A stretch of 13,005 bases of DNA. Source: an uncultured Chlorobiaceae bacterium (lineage in GTDB: Bacteria; Bacteroidota; Chlorobiia; Chlorobiales; Chlorobiaceae). Position numbers and translations under genes: made by a program. The DNA lies in contig CAIYWF010000332.1 of NCBI GenBank assembly GCA_903929845.1, positions 1 through 13,005 on the forward strand. The letters run 5' to 3'. This document shows, piece by piece, positions 7,188 to 13,005 of this stretch; the first letter of the stretch is position 1; each line of letters opens with the position of its first letter. A model generated the notes under the pieces. That model ran no database searches. It saw nothing but the letters and a program-made list of their open reading frames with translations, and was not told the origin of the DNA.

Positions 7188-7496
7188 ATGCTTGCAAGGA
7201 AAATGTCACCACTTCATCCAGGAACCGTTCTGTTTGAAGAATATCTCAGCCCCATGAAGCTTAGTGAGAAAAGAGTTGCTGAAGATATCCATATTCCGGT
7301 CTGGCGTATCAACGAAATAATTTCAGGAAAGAGGTGTATCACCGCTGAAACGGCTCTGCGTCTTGGCCGCTATTTCAGTACACCACCCCAGTTCTGGTTT
7401 GGACTGCAGATGGATTACGACCTTAAAGTCGCCCTGAACAATGAAGGAGCAAATATCGAGCGGGATATAAAGGCCTATGATGAGTCAAGAGCATAA
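7188..7496 (+). CDS. higA: HigA-family helix-turn-helix antitoxin/regulator, orphan
   Basis: A 102-residue Xre-type protein of the VapI/HigA antitoxin group. It opens with the family signature HPGTVLFEEYL (10-20), followed by the helix-turn-helix (about 24-66, with RINEIISGKR at 40-49 and ALRLGRYF at 56-63) and the diagnostic FWFGLQMDYDL (69-79). The ATG has a proper ribosome site, AGGA at 7175-7178 with 9 bp spacing, so this start is preferred over Met6. Its role would be to neutralise a RelE-like HigB toxin and repress its own promoter. No HigB-like frame lies in the 179 bases upstream, and the gene downstream is the convergent rmuC. It may therefore be a solitary antitoxin or a free-standing repressor. 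Family membership is firm; the toxin-antitoxin function is inferred. Confidence 0.88.
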   Translation: MLARKMSPLHPGTVLFEEYLSPMKLSEKRVAEDIHIPVWRINEIISGKRCITAETALRLGRYFSTPPQFWFGLQMDYDLKVALNNEGANIERDIKAYDESRA

Positions 7497-7502
7497 GCCC
7501 TG

Positions 7503-8804
7503 TCAGTCGCTCTTGACCTCATCGTTTTCAGCTTCGGCCGCAATATTCGGCGGTATCTGTCGGGTAACTTTGGCACCGAGCCTTCGAATCTCTTCGACCC
7601 TTACGACAAGATTTCCCCTGCCCTCTTTAATGCGTTTTAAAGCGAGGTCAAAAGAATCCGACACTCCTGCAAGTCTTTTGCGCGTCTCTGCCATAGCATC
7701 AAAAACGAGAAGAACCTGATCGTAGATCTTACCGGCTTTTTCAGCGATAAGTTCGGCATTACGGTTCTCATTCTCTCGTCGCCAGATCTGGGCGATCAGC
7801 TTCAGGGTGATCATCAATGTTGTCGGGCCGCACAAGACAACATTTTTACCGGCAAGGTCGTACATCAACTCTGGTTCAGCCTGCATGACTGCCTGCCATG
7901 CTGGTTCAAGGGGAATACACAGGATGACAAAATCAAGTGTCCTGTTACCGTCGATGCCACTGTAATCTTTTGCCTGTAATTCGGCTATGTGACGACGGAC
8001 GGACTGCACATGCTCTTTAAGTGCAGTATGGCGTTGCGCATCATGATCCAGATTACAGAATCGTTCGTACGCGGTAAGCGACACCTTAGAATCAACAATC
8101 ACCGCCTTGTTTCCCGGCAGTAACACCATAAAATCCGGTCGTTTTATTAAACCATCCTCTTTGCGAAAGCTCTCCTGGGCAATATATTCACGCCCTTTTT
8201 CCAGCCCGGAAGCTTCGAAGACTCTCTCGATAATCATCTCGCCCCAGTCACCCTGCTTTTTCGATTCCCCCTTGATAGCCCGTGCAAGAGTATTTGCTTC
8301 ATCGCTGACTCTACCACTAAGCCTTTGCAGTTGGCGTACCTCCTCAATGAGCTGCCCTGAAAGGGCTGTATCAGTGTCATGGACCTCTTCAATTCTCTTT
8401 CGATAAGCATCAAGCTGTTCGCGCAGGGGGGAGAGAAGAGCTTCCATACGTTCCCTGTTATCCTGACCAAGTGCTTTCCCCCGATCCTCAAAAATCCTGT
8501 TGGAAAGGTTTTCAAACTCAATTTTCAAACGAGATTCTGATTCCTGCATCAGAGCAGTTTTTTCGGCTGCGCTACGTTGTTCGTTACTGATATCAGCCTC
8601 GAGCCGCGCTTGCCGAATCTTCAGGCTTTCAAGTTCCTGTGATTTTAATTCAAGCTTTATGGCTTCGGCACGCGCCTCCTCTTCAACACCTCGAAGTCGC
8701 TGGAGTTCAGCTTTCAAAGGAGCATCACGTACGATACGGAACGCCACAAAGCCAAGCAAAGCAAGAAGAGCAAGGAGTATAGAAAAAGAGAGCGCTTCTA
8801 TCAT
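7503..8804 (-). CDS. rmuC: DNA recombination protein RmuC
   Basis: A 433-residue RmuC protein. Its parts are an N-terminal membrane helix (about 5-24), a long charged coiled coil (about 30-175) and the RmuC domain with a restriction-nuclease-like core (about 180-385). Core motifs are KKQGDWGE (182-189), RPDF with Asp224, and IVDSK with Asp238 and Lys240, matching the D...DxK pattern of PD-(D/E)XK folds. Later conserved blocks are LDFVILCIPLE (290-300) and CGPTTLMITL (325-334). In E. coli RmuC limits inversion at short inverted repeats and has recently been tied to phage defence; its exact reaction is not settled. The C-terminal tail after about 415 is short and acidic. The gene is convergent with higA (6 bp apart) and divergent from tRNA-Cys. 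No clear Shine-Dalgarno is seen. Confidence 0.95.
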   Translation of the reverse strand: MIEALSFSILLALLALLGFVAFRIVRDAPLKAELQRLRGVEEEARAEAIKLELKSQELESLKIRQARLEADISNEQRSAAEKTALMQESESRLKIEFENLSNRIFEDRGKALGQDNRERMEALLSPLREQLDAYRKRIEEVHDTDTALSGQLIEEVRQLQRLSGRVSDEANTLARAIKGESKKQGDWGEMIIERVFEASGLEKGREYIAQESFRKEDGLIKRPDFMVLLPGNKAVIVDSKVSLTAYERFCNLDHDAQRHTALKEHVQSVRRHIAELQAKDYSGIDGNRTLDFVILCIPLEPAWQAVMQAEPELMYDLAGKNVVLCGPTTLMITLKLIAQIWRRENENRNAELIAEKAGKIYDQVLLVFDAMAETRKRLAGVSDSFDLALKRIKEGRGNLVVRVEEIRRLGAKVTRQIPPNIAAEAENDEVKSD

Positions 8805-8830
8805 GATCGTATTAATAAATGGCCGTTCAT

Positions 8831-8858
8831 TTGAAAAGAATAACTTTTTTCTTACATT
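8831..8858 (+). promoter_or_regulatory. Promoter of tRNA-Cys
   Basis: TTGAAA (8831-8836), 16 bp, then TACATT (8853-8858). The start of transcription would fall about 7-8 bases before the mature tRNA 5' end, an ordinary distance for a single tRNA gene. Confidence 0.5.
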
Positions 8859-8872
8859 AACACTCTTGAAAA

Positions 8873-8946
8873 GGCGAAGTGGCCGAGTGGTTAGGCAGAG
8901 GTCTGCAAAACCTTCTACAGCGGTTCGAGTCCGCTCTTCGCCTCCA
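8873..8946 (+). tRNA. tRNA-Cys (anticodon GCA), CCA encoded
   Basis: A full cloverleaf can be drawn. The acceptor stem GGCGAAG (8873-8879) pairs perfectly with CTTCGCC (8936-8942). The D stem is GCC / GGC (8882-8884, 8894-8896). The anticodon stem is 8898-8902 with 8910-8914 (one G-T pair), with the seven-base loop CTGCAAA and anticodon GCA at 8905-8907. A four-base variable loop follows, then the T stem AGCGG / CCGCT (8919-8923, 8931-8935) with the TTCGAGT loop. The discriminator is T (8943), the U73 identity base of tRNA-Cys, and CCA (8944-8946) is encoded. The body is 71 bases, normal for this tRNA. Confidence 0.97.
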
Positions 8947-8985
8947 TCAACAAAAAAGCCTGCACAACGCAGGCTTTTTTGTTGA
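8947..8985. terminator. Strong bidirectional intrinsic terminator
   Basis: Perfect 17-bp arms (8947-8963 and 8969-8985) surround the loop ACAAC. The stem has a GC-rich core GCCTGC / GCAGGC and an A6 / T6 outer part, so a T tract follows the core in either direction. It starts one base after the tRNA-Cys CCA and ends 12 bases from the stop codon of the convergent aminotransferase gene, so it probably ends both transcripts. Confidence 0.93.
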
Positions 8986-8997
8986 ATGCAGGTCCAA

Positions 8998-10155
8998 CTA
9001 TCCTATTTTCTCCGCACCGGAAACAATCGCTTTGACAAGCTTTTCAATGCTCGCATCATCCATCAGCACAGGAATATTAAGGCAGATACTGCTACGCAGC
9101 ATGATACCGGTTTTCGGCCAGAGTGCTTCAAGATCGGTGTCACGGTACTGGTCATACTCTCCAAGAAGATGACCCCATACTCCTGCGAAATGCCAGTCAA
9201 GTGCTTCAGGGAGAATTTTGGTTCCAAAACCATGCTCCGTCAAATGCGCTTCAAACTGCAGTGCTGCCTCGCGATTCCTGACCCGAAAAATCAGGGTATC
9301 TCCCTGAGAACCAGCTTCGTCACTGAAGGGTCTGAGAATAATATTATCGAGATGGCGTATCGCATCTTTGATTTTTTTCTTGTTCTCCCTTGAGGTAGAG
9401 AGAATTGTCTCAATTTTGGCAAGCTGTGCCAGACCGATTGCAGCAGTCACTTCGCTGAGACGTAAATTCAGGCCTTTTGATCTTCTAGGATCTTTGCCCC
9501 TCGGCAGACCGGGCAAATGCATGTGACCATGGTCGGAAAACTCGGCCGCGCGATCGTAGATCTCTTTGTCATTAGTTACAATAATTCCACCCTCACCTGT
9601 GTGGAGCGTTTTGCCTGCATCAAATGAGAACGAGGCGACACTGCCAAAGGTGCCAAGCTTCTGTCCCTTATATGAGGCACCAAGCGCCTGTGCTGCATCC
9701 TCTATCAGAATCAGGTCATGTTTCTTGCAGAGCGCCACAAGTTCATCCATTTTCGGTGAAGCCCACATTGGAATAGCCACAACCGCTTTTGTTGCAGGAG
9801 TGATTGCCTTTTCCACTTCAACAGGATCGAGATGATAGGTTTCATCAAGCTCAACCGGCACAGGTATTGCACCGAGAGCACTGATAGCCTCCACTGGAGC
9901 TATGAATGTCCAGGCAGTCGTTATAACCTCATCACCCGCTCCGATTCCGGCACCTGCAAGCGCACAATGAATAGCTGCTGTACCGGATGAAACTGCATGG
10001 GCATACTTGACGCCCATCCATGCTGAAAATTTTTCCTCAAATTCTCTTGCTTTATAATTTCCTCCGCCGTAACGGTATAAATTGACCTTTTCCCGACTGA
10101 AAAGCTCCTGTATTTCAGCCAGTTCTTCACGACCGATGAGTTCTGCGCCCGCCAT
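8998..10155 (-). CDS. DegT/DnrJ/EryC1/StrS PLP aminotransferase, KdnA-like
   Basis: A 385-residue fold-type I PLP enzyme that would transfer an amino group to a keto or aldehyde sugar. Lys182 in FDAGKTLHTGEGG forms the Schiff base, Asp153 in IEDAAQALGA binds the pyridine nitrogen, SSGTAA (56-61) contacts the phosphate, and the family block GLNLRLSEVTAAIGLAQL spans 228-245. From memory, the start (AGAELIGREE) and FSDHGH (206-211) resemble KdnA, which aminates 8-oxo-Kdo to 8-amino-Kdo. The preceding gene encodes a KdnB-like dehydrogenase that could supply the aldehyde. The ATG has AGGA 8 bp upstream. It is the last gene of the four-gene operon, 18 bp after the dehydrogenase. The aminotransferase call is firm; the exact sugar is inferred from similarity and context. 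Confidence 0.9.
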   Translation of the reverse strand: MAGAELIGREELAEIQELFSREKVNLYRYGGGNYKAREFEEKFSAWMGVKYAHAVSSGTAAIHCALAGAGIGAGDEVITTAWTFIAPVEAISALGAIPVPVELDETYHLDPVEVEKAITPATKAVVAIPMWASPKMDELVALCKKHDLILIEDAAQALGASYKGQKLGTFGSVASFSFDAGKTLHTGEGGIIVTNDKEIYDRAAEFSDHGHMHLPGLPRGKDPRRSKGLNLRLSEVTAAIGLAQLAKIETILSTSRENKKKIKDAIRHLDNIILRPFSDEAGSQGDTLIFRVRNREAALQFEAHLTEHGFGTKILPEALDWHFAGVWGHLLGEYDQYRDTDLEALWPKTGIMLRSSICLNIPVLMDDASIEKLVKAIVSGAEKIG

Positions 10156-10173
10156 AATAGGTGTCCTGTGCTT

Positions 10174-11304
10174 TTAGGTTAATTGAAAAACAACATTCCG
10201 TGCCGATTCTTCGGTAAATTCAACGGGATTGCCTGAAAATGATCCTTTCAGTGCTTCTGATGCATTATGCGCAAATTCAGCAGCATTACCCTTGCCGTAT
10301 CCATAAGGAACAAGTGAAGGAATCTGAAGCTGTTTGTAGAGTTCATCCATCTCCTCAAGCAGTTCGGCCGTAGCCTCTTTTGGCGAAGGAGTCGAGCGCA
10401 TGGGGTTGAGCAAAGCGTACTTTTCATAACCTTGAAGATGGTTGTAACGCATCACCTCCTTGAGAAATATTGCTCCGGCAAGACCGTGTGGCACACGATG
10501 CTTCACGCCGAGATAATAGGCAAAACCATTCGTCGGGCCATCACTGGAGTTCATGAGGGCCACCGTACCACAGATGCTTCCAATCGCAAGATCAAGCCGA
10601 GACTCTGCACGGTCGAGCTGATTCTGCTGCAAAGCATAAAAAGTACGCTGGAATCCTTCAATGGCAAAAATCCTGCTCAACGCAGTGTGCTTTACTGAAC
10701 CGAAACTATCAACGCAATGGACGAGACTATCCATGGCTGAAGCAATAACGCTTTCAAAAGGGGCTGTCATGGAAAGCTGCGGGTCGATAACCGCTTTTTT
10801 CGGAAAATTTTTTCGGCTGTTAATGCCAAGCTTACGACCCTCAGCCTCGTCAATAAAGACCGCATTAAAGCTTACCTCAGCACCGCTACCCAGCAGAGAG
10901 GGCACGGTAATCAGCGGCAATGGATCGTTCACGCCTGAAGGGAAACCTTTGAGTGAGAGTGCAGGAACCAAGTTGGTCATAAGAAGAGCAACTCCTTTAC
11001 CAAGGTCAAGTGTACTGCCCCCACCTATGGCAACAATGACATCAGGAGAATTAGCCCGGCAAAATTCCGCCACATTTTCGAGATGAGCATACGTTGGCTC
11101 ACCGCCGAATTCATTGCAATACAGCACAGCATCTTTGTATTCTGAGGTCAGGTTCTTCAGAACGTCCTGAAAATAGAGGCTGCCCGCTACATTGGCATCG
11201 TAAATGATCCCTGGCTTCTTGACTGACAACTGTGCAAGATGCCCATTCAGGTTCAGCGCTTCATTAACCCCGATAACAAGATCGGTGGATAAAAAAAAAT
11301 TCAT
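10174..11304 (-). CDS. Iron-ADH-family dehydrogenase, KdnB-like
   Basis: A 376-residue group III (iron-type) alcohol dehydrogenase. The N-terminal dinucleotide domain carries GGGSTLDLGKG (94-104) and LLGSGAEVS (137-145). The C-terminal helical domain holds the metal site. Two usual ligands are present, Asp192 and His196 in MDSLVHCVDS, and the final one, His273 in VPHG. The position 14 residues before the last ligand, normally His, is Asn259, and the nearby conserved His is also replaced; His269 lies close by. MDSLVHCVDS, SLLGSGAE and RKLGINS resemble KdnB as I recall it, the Kdo 8-oxidase that turns the terminal alcohol into an aldehyde for KdnA. The adjoining KdnA-like gene supports that role. 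Reduction of another aldehyde is possible. No clear Shine-Dalgarno precedes the start. Confidence 0.85.
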   Translation of the reverse strand: MNFFLSTDLVIGVNEALNLNGHLAQLSVKKPGIIYDANVAGSLYFQDVLKNLTSEYKDAVLYCNEFGGEPTYAHLENVAEFCRANSPDVIVAIGGGSTLDLGKGVALLMTNLVPALSLKGFPSGVNDPLPLITVPSLLGSGAEVSFNAVFIDEAEGRKLGINSRKNFPKKAVIDPQLSMTAPFESVIASAMDSLVHCVDSFGSVKHTALSRIFAIEGFQRTFYALQQNQLDRAESRLDLAIGSICGTVALMNSSDGPTNGFAYYLGVKHRVPHGLAGAIFLKEVMRYNHLQGYEKYALLNPMRSTPSPKEATAELLEEMDELYKQLQIPSLVPYGYGKGNAAEFAHNASEALKGSFSGNPVEFTEESARNVVFQLT

Positions 11305-11316
11305 AAAAACAGTAAT

Positions 11317-12030
11317 CTAAGGGTTCTGTTGGGTTGCATCCTGGAATGCCAGGTTTTTTTTATAAAGGTAATACTCAATTAAATCTATTTCTTCGAGAGT
11401 ATCAATCTCCCACGTTTGCCAAAACTCCATCTCATACACCGAAAGTTTTTCTCCAATCCTGTTGCTGAAGGTAACAAGAGTTTCTGGCTTGAACATATAT
11501 ATTGAGCCATTTTCTATAAATTGCGCAGGACGATCCTGGCGCATACCACGATTTCGGTAATCAAAATTGATGCTTACCCACCTCCCTTTTCTTGATTCCC
11601 ACAAAGTAAGATCGTCTGCTTTAGTGACTGAAATCAGAGAATCTGCTCCTTCACGAATAAATACCTCTACCGCCCGGTCGATATCATCGGGTTTGCGCAA
11701 AGGAGATGTTGCCTGAAGAAACACAACCATGCTGATGGGCATCTGGAAGTCCCGCCCAATAGCCCCCATGGCATGCAGAATGGCCGATTCGGAGCTAGCT
11801 TTATCACCAGCGAGTTCAGGGGGGCGCACAATTACTTCCGCACCATACTCAATGGCTACGTTGGCAATAGCCTGGTCATCGGTCGAAACAAAAACTTTAT
11901 CAATGCTCGTCGAGGCTAACGCTTGCAAAACAGTCCAAGCCAGCAAGGGTTTATTTGCTACGGGATAAATATTTTTCTCTTTCAACCCCTTTGAACCGCC
12001 TCTTGCGGGAATAATAGCAACAGTATGCAT
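11317..12030 (-). CDS. NeuA-like CMP-sugar synthetase (acylneuraminate cytidylyltransferase family)
   Basis: A 237-residue nucleotidyltransferase that would couple a 2-keto-3-deoxy sugar acid to CMP using CTP. The nucleotide-binding loop is IPARGGSKGLKEKN (7-20). Other family blocks are STDD (49-52), QATSPLR (106-112), FIENGSIY (171-178) and EIDTLEEID (208-216), whose Asp residues fit the metal site. These signatures belong to the NeuA/LegF/PseF group (sialic, legionaminic and pseudaminic acids) and not to KdsB, whose loop differs. The enzyme is shorter than two-domain animal NeuA and normal for bacterial single-domain forms. The gene is 12 bp upstream of the dehydrogenase and 20 bp after the glycosyltransferase, so a shared pathway is likely. 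No strong Shine-Dalgarno is seen. The sugar cannot be read from the sequence. Confidence 0.9.
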   Translation of the reverse strand: MHTVAIIPARGGSKGLKEKNIYPVANKPLLAWTVLQALASTSIDKVFVSTDDQAIANVAIEYGAEVIVRPPELAGDKASSESAILHAMGAIGRDFQMPISMVVFLQATSPLRKPDDIDRAVEVFIREGADSLISVTKADDLTLWESRKGRWVSINFDYRNRGMRQDRPAQFIENGSIYMFKPETLVTFSNRIGEKLSVYEMEFWQTWEIDTLEEIDLIEYYLYKKNLAFQDATQQNP

Positions 12031-12050
12031 ATAAAGAAAATAGTTTCGGT

Positions 12051-13005
12051 TCAGCCGTCAATCACCTGCCGACAAATATCAGCAATTTTTTTTGCCGCAG
12101 ATTTATTCTGGAGAGGAGTCAAAGATTTTAATTCGTCAGGAAGCAGTCCACAGTGTACGATCTTGTTCAGTGCAGATCCGACAAAAATTGTAGATGAAAA
12201 CTGAGCGATCAGCATCCGGGAGTTAGCAATCATCTCTTCTGTTTTACCTTCACTGAACACAAGGCTGTCTGGAGCATAGTGTTCGATTTCCCTGATAGCC
12301 CTTTCAACATTTTCATTGGGATGGAGCTTGAAAAGAAGCTGATGATCTTCCGCCATTTTAAGATACTTCTCAATATTTTTTCTGCGGTTCTCGTAAATAA
12401 ATGTTTCACGATTGTCCGACGTACAGACAAGCACGTAATCATGATGTTTAAAATCATTCTGAAGGTACTGCTCACAATTATCAAAATTTGGAATGCTGGT
12501 AACTTCGATTTTGGCGGGACTCACCCCTTTCCGTATAAAAAGATCGCGGTATCCTTCGCTGGCAACACAAAACTTCTCATAGGCATCAGATAGCCCTGTA
12601 GTCGCCGTACCGGCAATCCAGCGGGGAATCCACTGAAAGTTCCTTGCAAGATGGTATAGAATCGTTTCAGGTTCGGTCATCCCTTCCTGTACCAGCACAA
12701 TTTTCTTTAATCGGATATGTTTTGGCACAATAAGATCCGTACAGGTCACCACAAGATCATAAGAATGTGTAAAACCACCTATATCAAGCTTCAAATGATG
12801 AGCACGAAGATAATCAAGGGTTCGTTCCGACCGCTTGCGTCCCATAATGGTAAACTCAAGCAACCCGATATCACTGGCTGTTCCGAGAAGACCATCGCTG
12901 AAAAAAGGGGAAAAATACTGGTCATAATCCGTCAGCCACCCTGCAATCTGATGCATCTGGGTTGTCTGATTCATTGAGCCGCAAATAAATAAAATTTTTT
13001 TCTTC
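12051..13005 (-). CDS. GT-B-like glycosyltransferase or glycerophosphotransferase-like protein (5' end cut by window)
   Basis: At least 317 residues, and the frame runs off the right edge. The first internal ATG (12972-12974) is probably not the start: codons upstream read KKKILFICGS directly into MNQTTQMHQIA, an ideal first beta strand and loop of a GT-B fold. The base at 13005 could be the last of an ATG. Counting from Met at 12974, the C-terminal half has VLVCTSDNRE (181-190), FKLHPNE (215-221), LVFSEGKTEEMIANS (238-252) and AQFSST (257-262), the pattern of the second Rossmann domain in surface-polysaccharide transferases and CDP-glycerol glycerophosphotransferase-like proteins. The N-terminal half has no motif I recognise. 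As first visible gene of the operon it may transfer the CMP-activated sugar, or another sugar of the same glycan. Specificity is unknown. Confidence 0.7.
   Translation of the reverse strand, partial: KKKILFICGSMNQTTQMHQIAGWLTDYDQYFSPFFSDGLLGTASDIGLLEFTIMGRKRSERTLDYLRAHHLKLDIGGFTHSYDLVVTCTDLIVPKHIRLKKIVLVQEGMTEPETILYHLARNFQWIPRWIAGTATTGLSDAYEKFCVASEGYRDLFIRKGVSPAKIEVTSIPNFDNCEQYLQNDFKHHDYVLVCTSDNRETFIYENRRKNIEKYLKMAEDHQLLFKLHPNENVERAIREIEHYAPDSLVFSEGKTEEMIANSRMLIAQFSSTIFVGSALNKIVHCGLLPDELKSLTPLQNKSAAKKIADICRQVIDG

Noticed and set aside
8919..8946. tRNA-Cys 3' end as an integration (att) site for a mobile element
   Set aside because: I see no repeat of the tRNA 3' end elsewhere in the window and no integrase gene; the flanking genes look like ordinary chromosome.
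8500..8985. Plus-strand frame of 161 codons across the rmuC 5' part, tRNA-Cys and terminator
   Set aside because: It is antisense to rmuC and runs through a tRNA and a terminator; its Ser/Arg-rich composition is the usual shadow of a coiled-coil gene on the other strand.
10661..11086. Plus-strand frame of 141 codons antisense to the iron-ADH gene
   Set aside because: The opposite strand has a full family match; this frame shows no motif and no ribosome site.
11317..12030. Assignment of the cytidylyltransferase as KdsB
   Set aside because: The KdnA/KdnB context suggested it, but the IPARGGSKG loop and the QATSPLR and ENGSIY blocks are those of the NeuA group.
1..13005. CRISPR arrays, tandem repeats, insertion sequences
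   Set aside because: No regularly spaced direct repeats, transposase frames or terminal inverted repeats with target duplications were found by reading.

Overview
The window is a stretch of Gram-negative bacterial chromosome: it has a lipoprotein with a lipobox, a secreted NlpC/P60 wall hydrolase, a hybrid sensor kinase, RmuC and a surface-sugar operon. Base composition is moderate and Shine-Dalgarno sequences are often weak or absent. The gene style reminds me of green sulfur bacteria (Chlorobi), but this is an impression; no gene here proves the phylum. No insertion sequence, phage gene, CRISPR array or rRNA is visible.

Layout, left half. A class I SAM-dependent methyltransferase (105-893, +) converges on a minus-strand pair: a PnrA/BMP-type substrate-binding lipoprotein (1987-3030) followed 38 bp later by an extended-SDR sugar/flavonol-type oxidoreductase (902-1948). 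A 421-bp divergent gap (3031-3451) follows. It is unusually structured, with an 86-bp inverted repeat, a putative promoter and a leader carrying a terminator-like hairpin. Beyond it is an NlpC/P60 endopeptidase gene (3452-4096, +). This converges on a 689-residue PAS-GAF-HisKA-HATPase-REC hybrid histidine kinase (4180-6249, -). A DUF218/ElyC-SanA-like membrane protein (6418-7008, +) diverges from the kinase.

Layout, middle. An orphan HigA-type antitoxin/regulator (7188-7496, +) is preceded by a 46-bp dyad that looks like its own operator. It ends 6 bp from the convergent rmuC gene (7503-8804, -). A tRNA-Cys (GCA) gene (8873-8946, +) has a recognisable promoter, encodes CCA and ends in a very strong 17-bp-stem terminator.

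Layout, right end. Four minus-strand genes with gaps of 12-20 bp form one operon, transcribed from beyond the right edge toward the tRNA terminator: a GT-B-like glycosyltransferase (cut by the window edge), a NeuA-like CMP-sugar synthetase, an iron-ADH-family dehydrogenase and a DegT-family PLP aminotransferase. The last two resemble KdnB and KdnA, the pair that oxidises C8 of Kdo and aminates it to 8-amino-Kdo in Shewanella. I infer that this operon makes, CMP-activates and transfers an amino-ulosonic acid or related sugar to a surface glycan. Two features make it more than a copy of the known pathway: the cytidylyltransferase is NeuA-like rather than KdsB-like, and the dehydrogenase has Asn where the family has a metal-ligand His.
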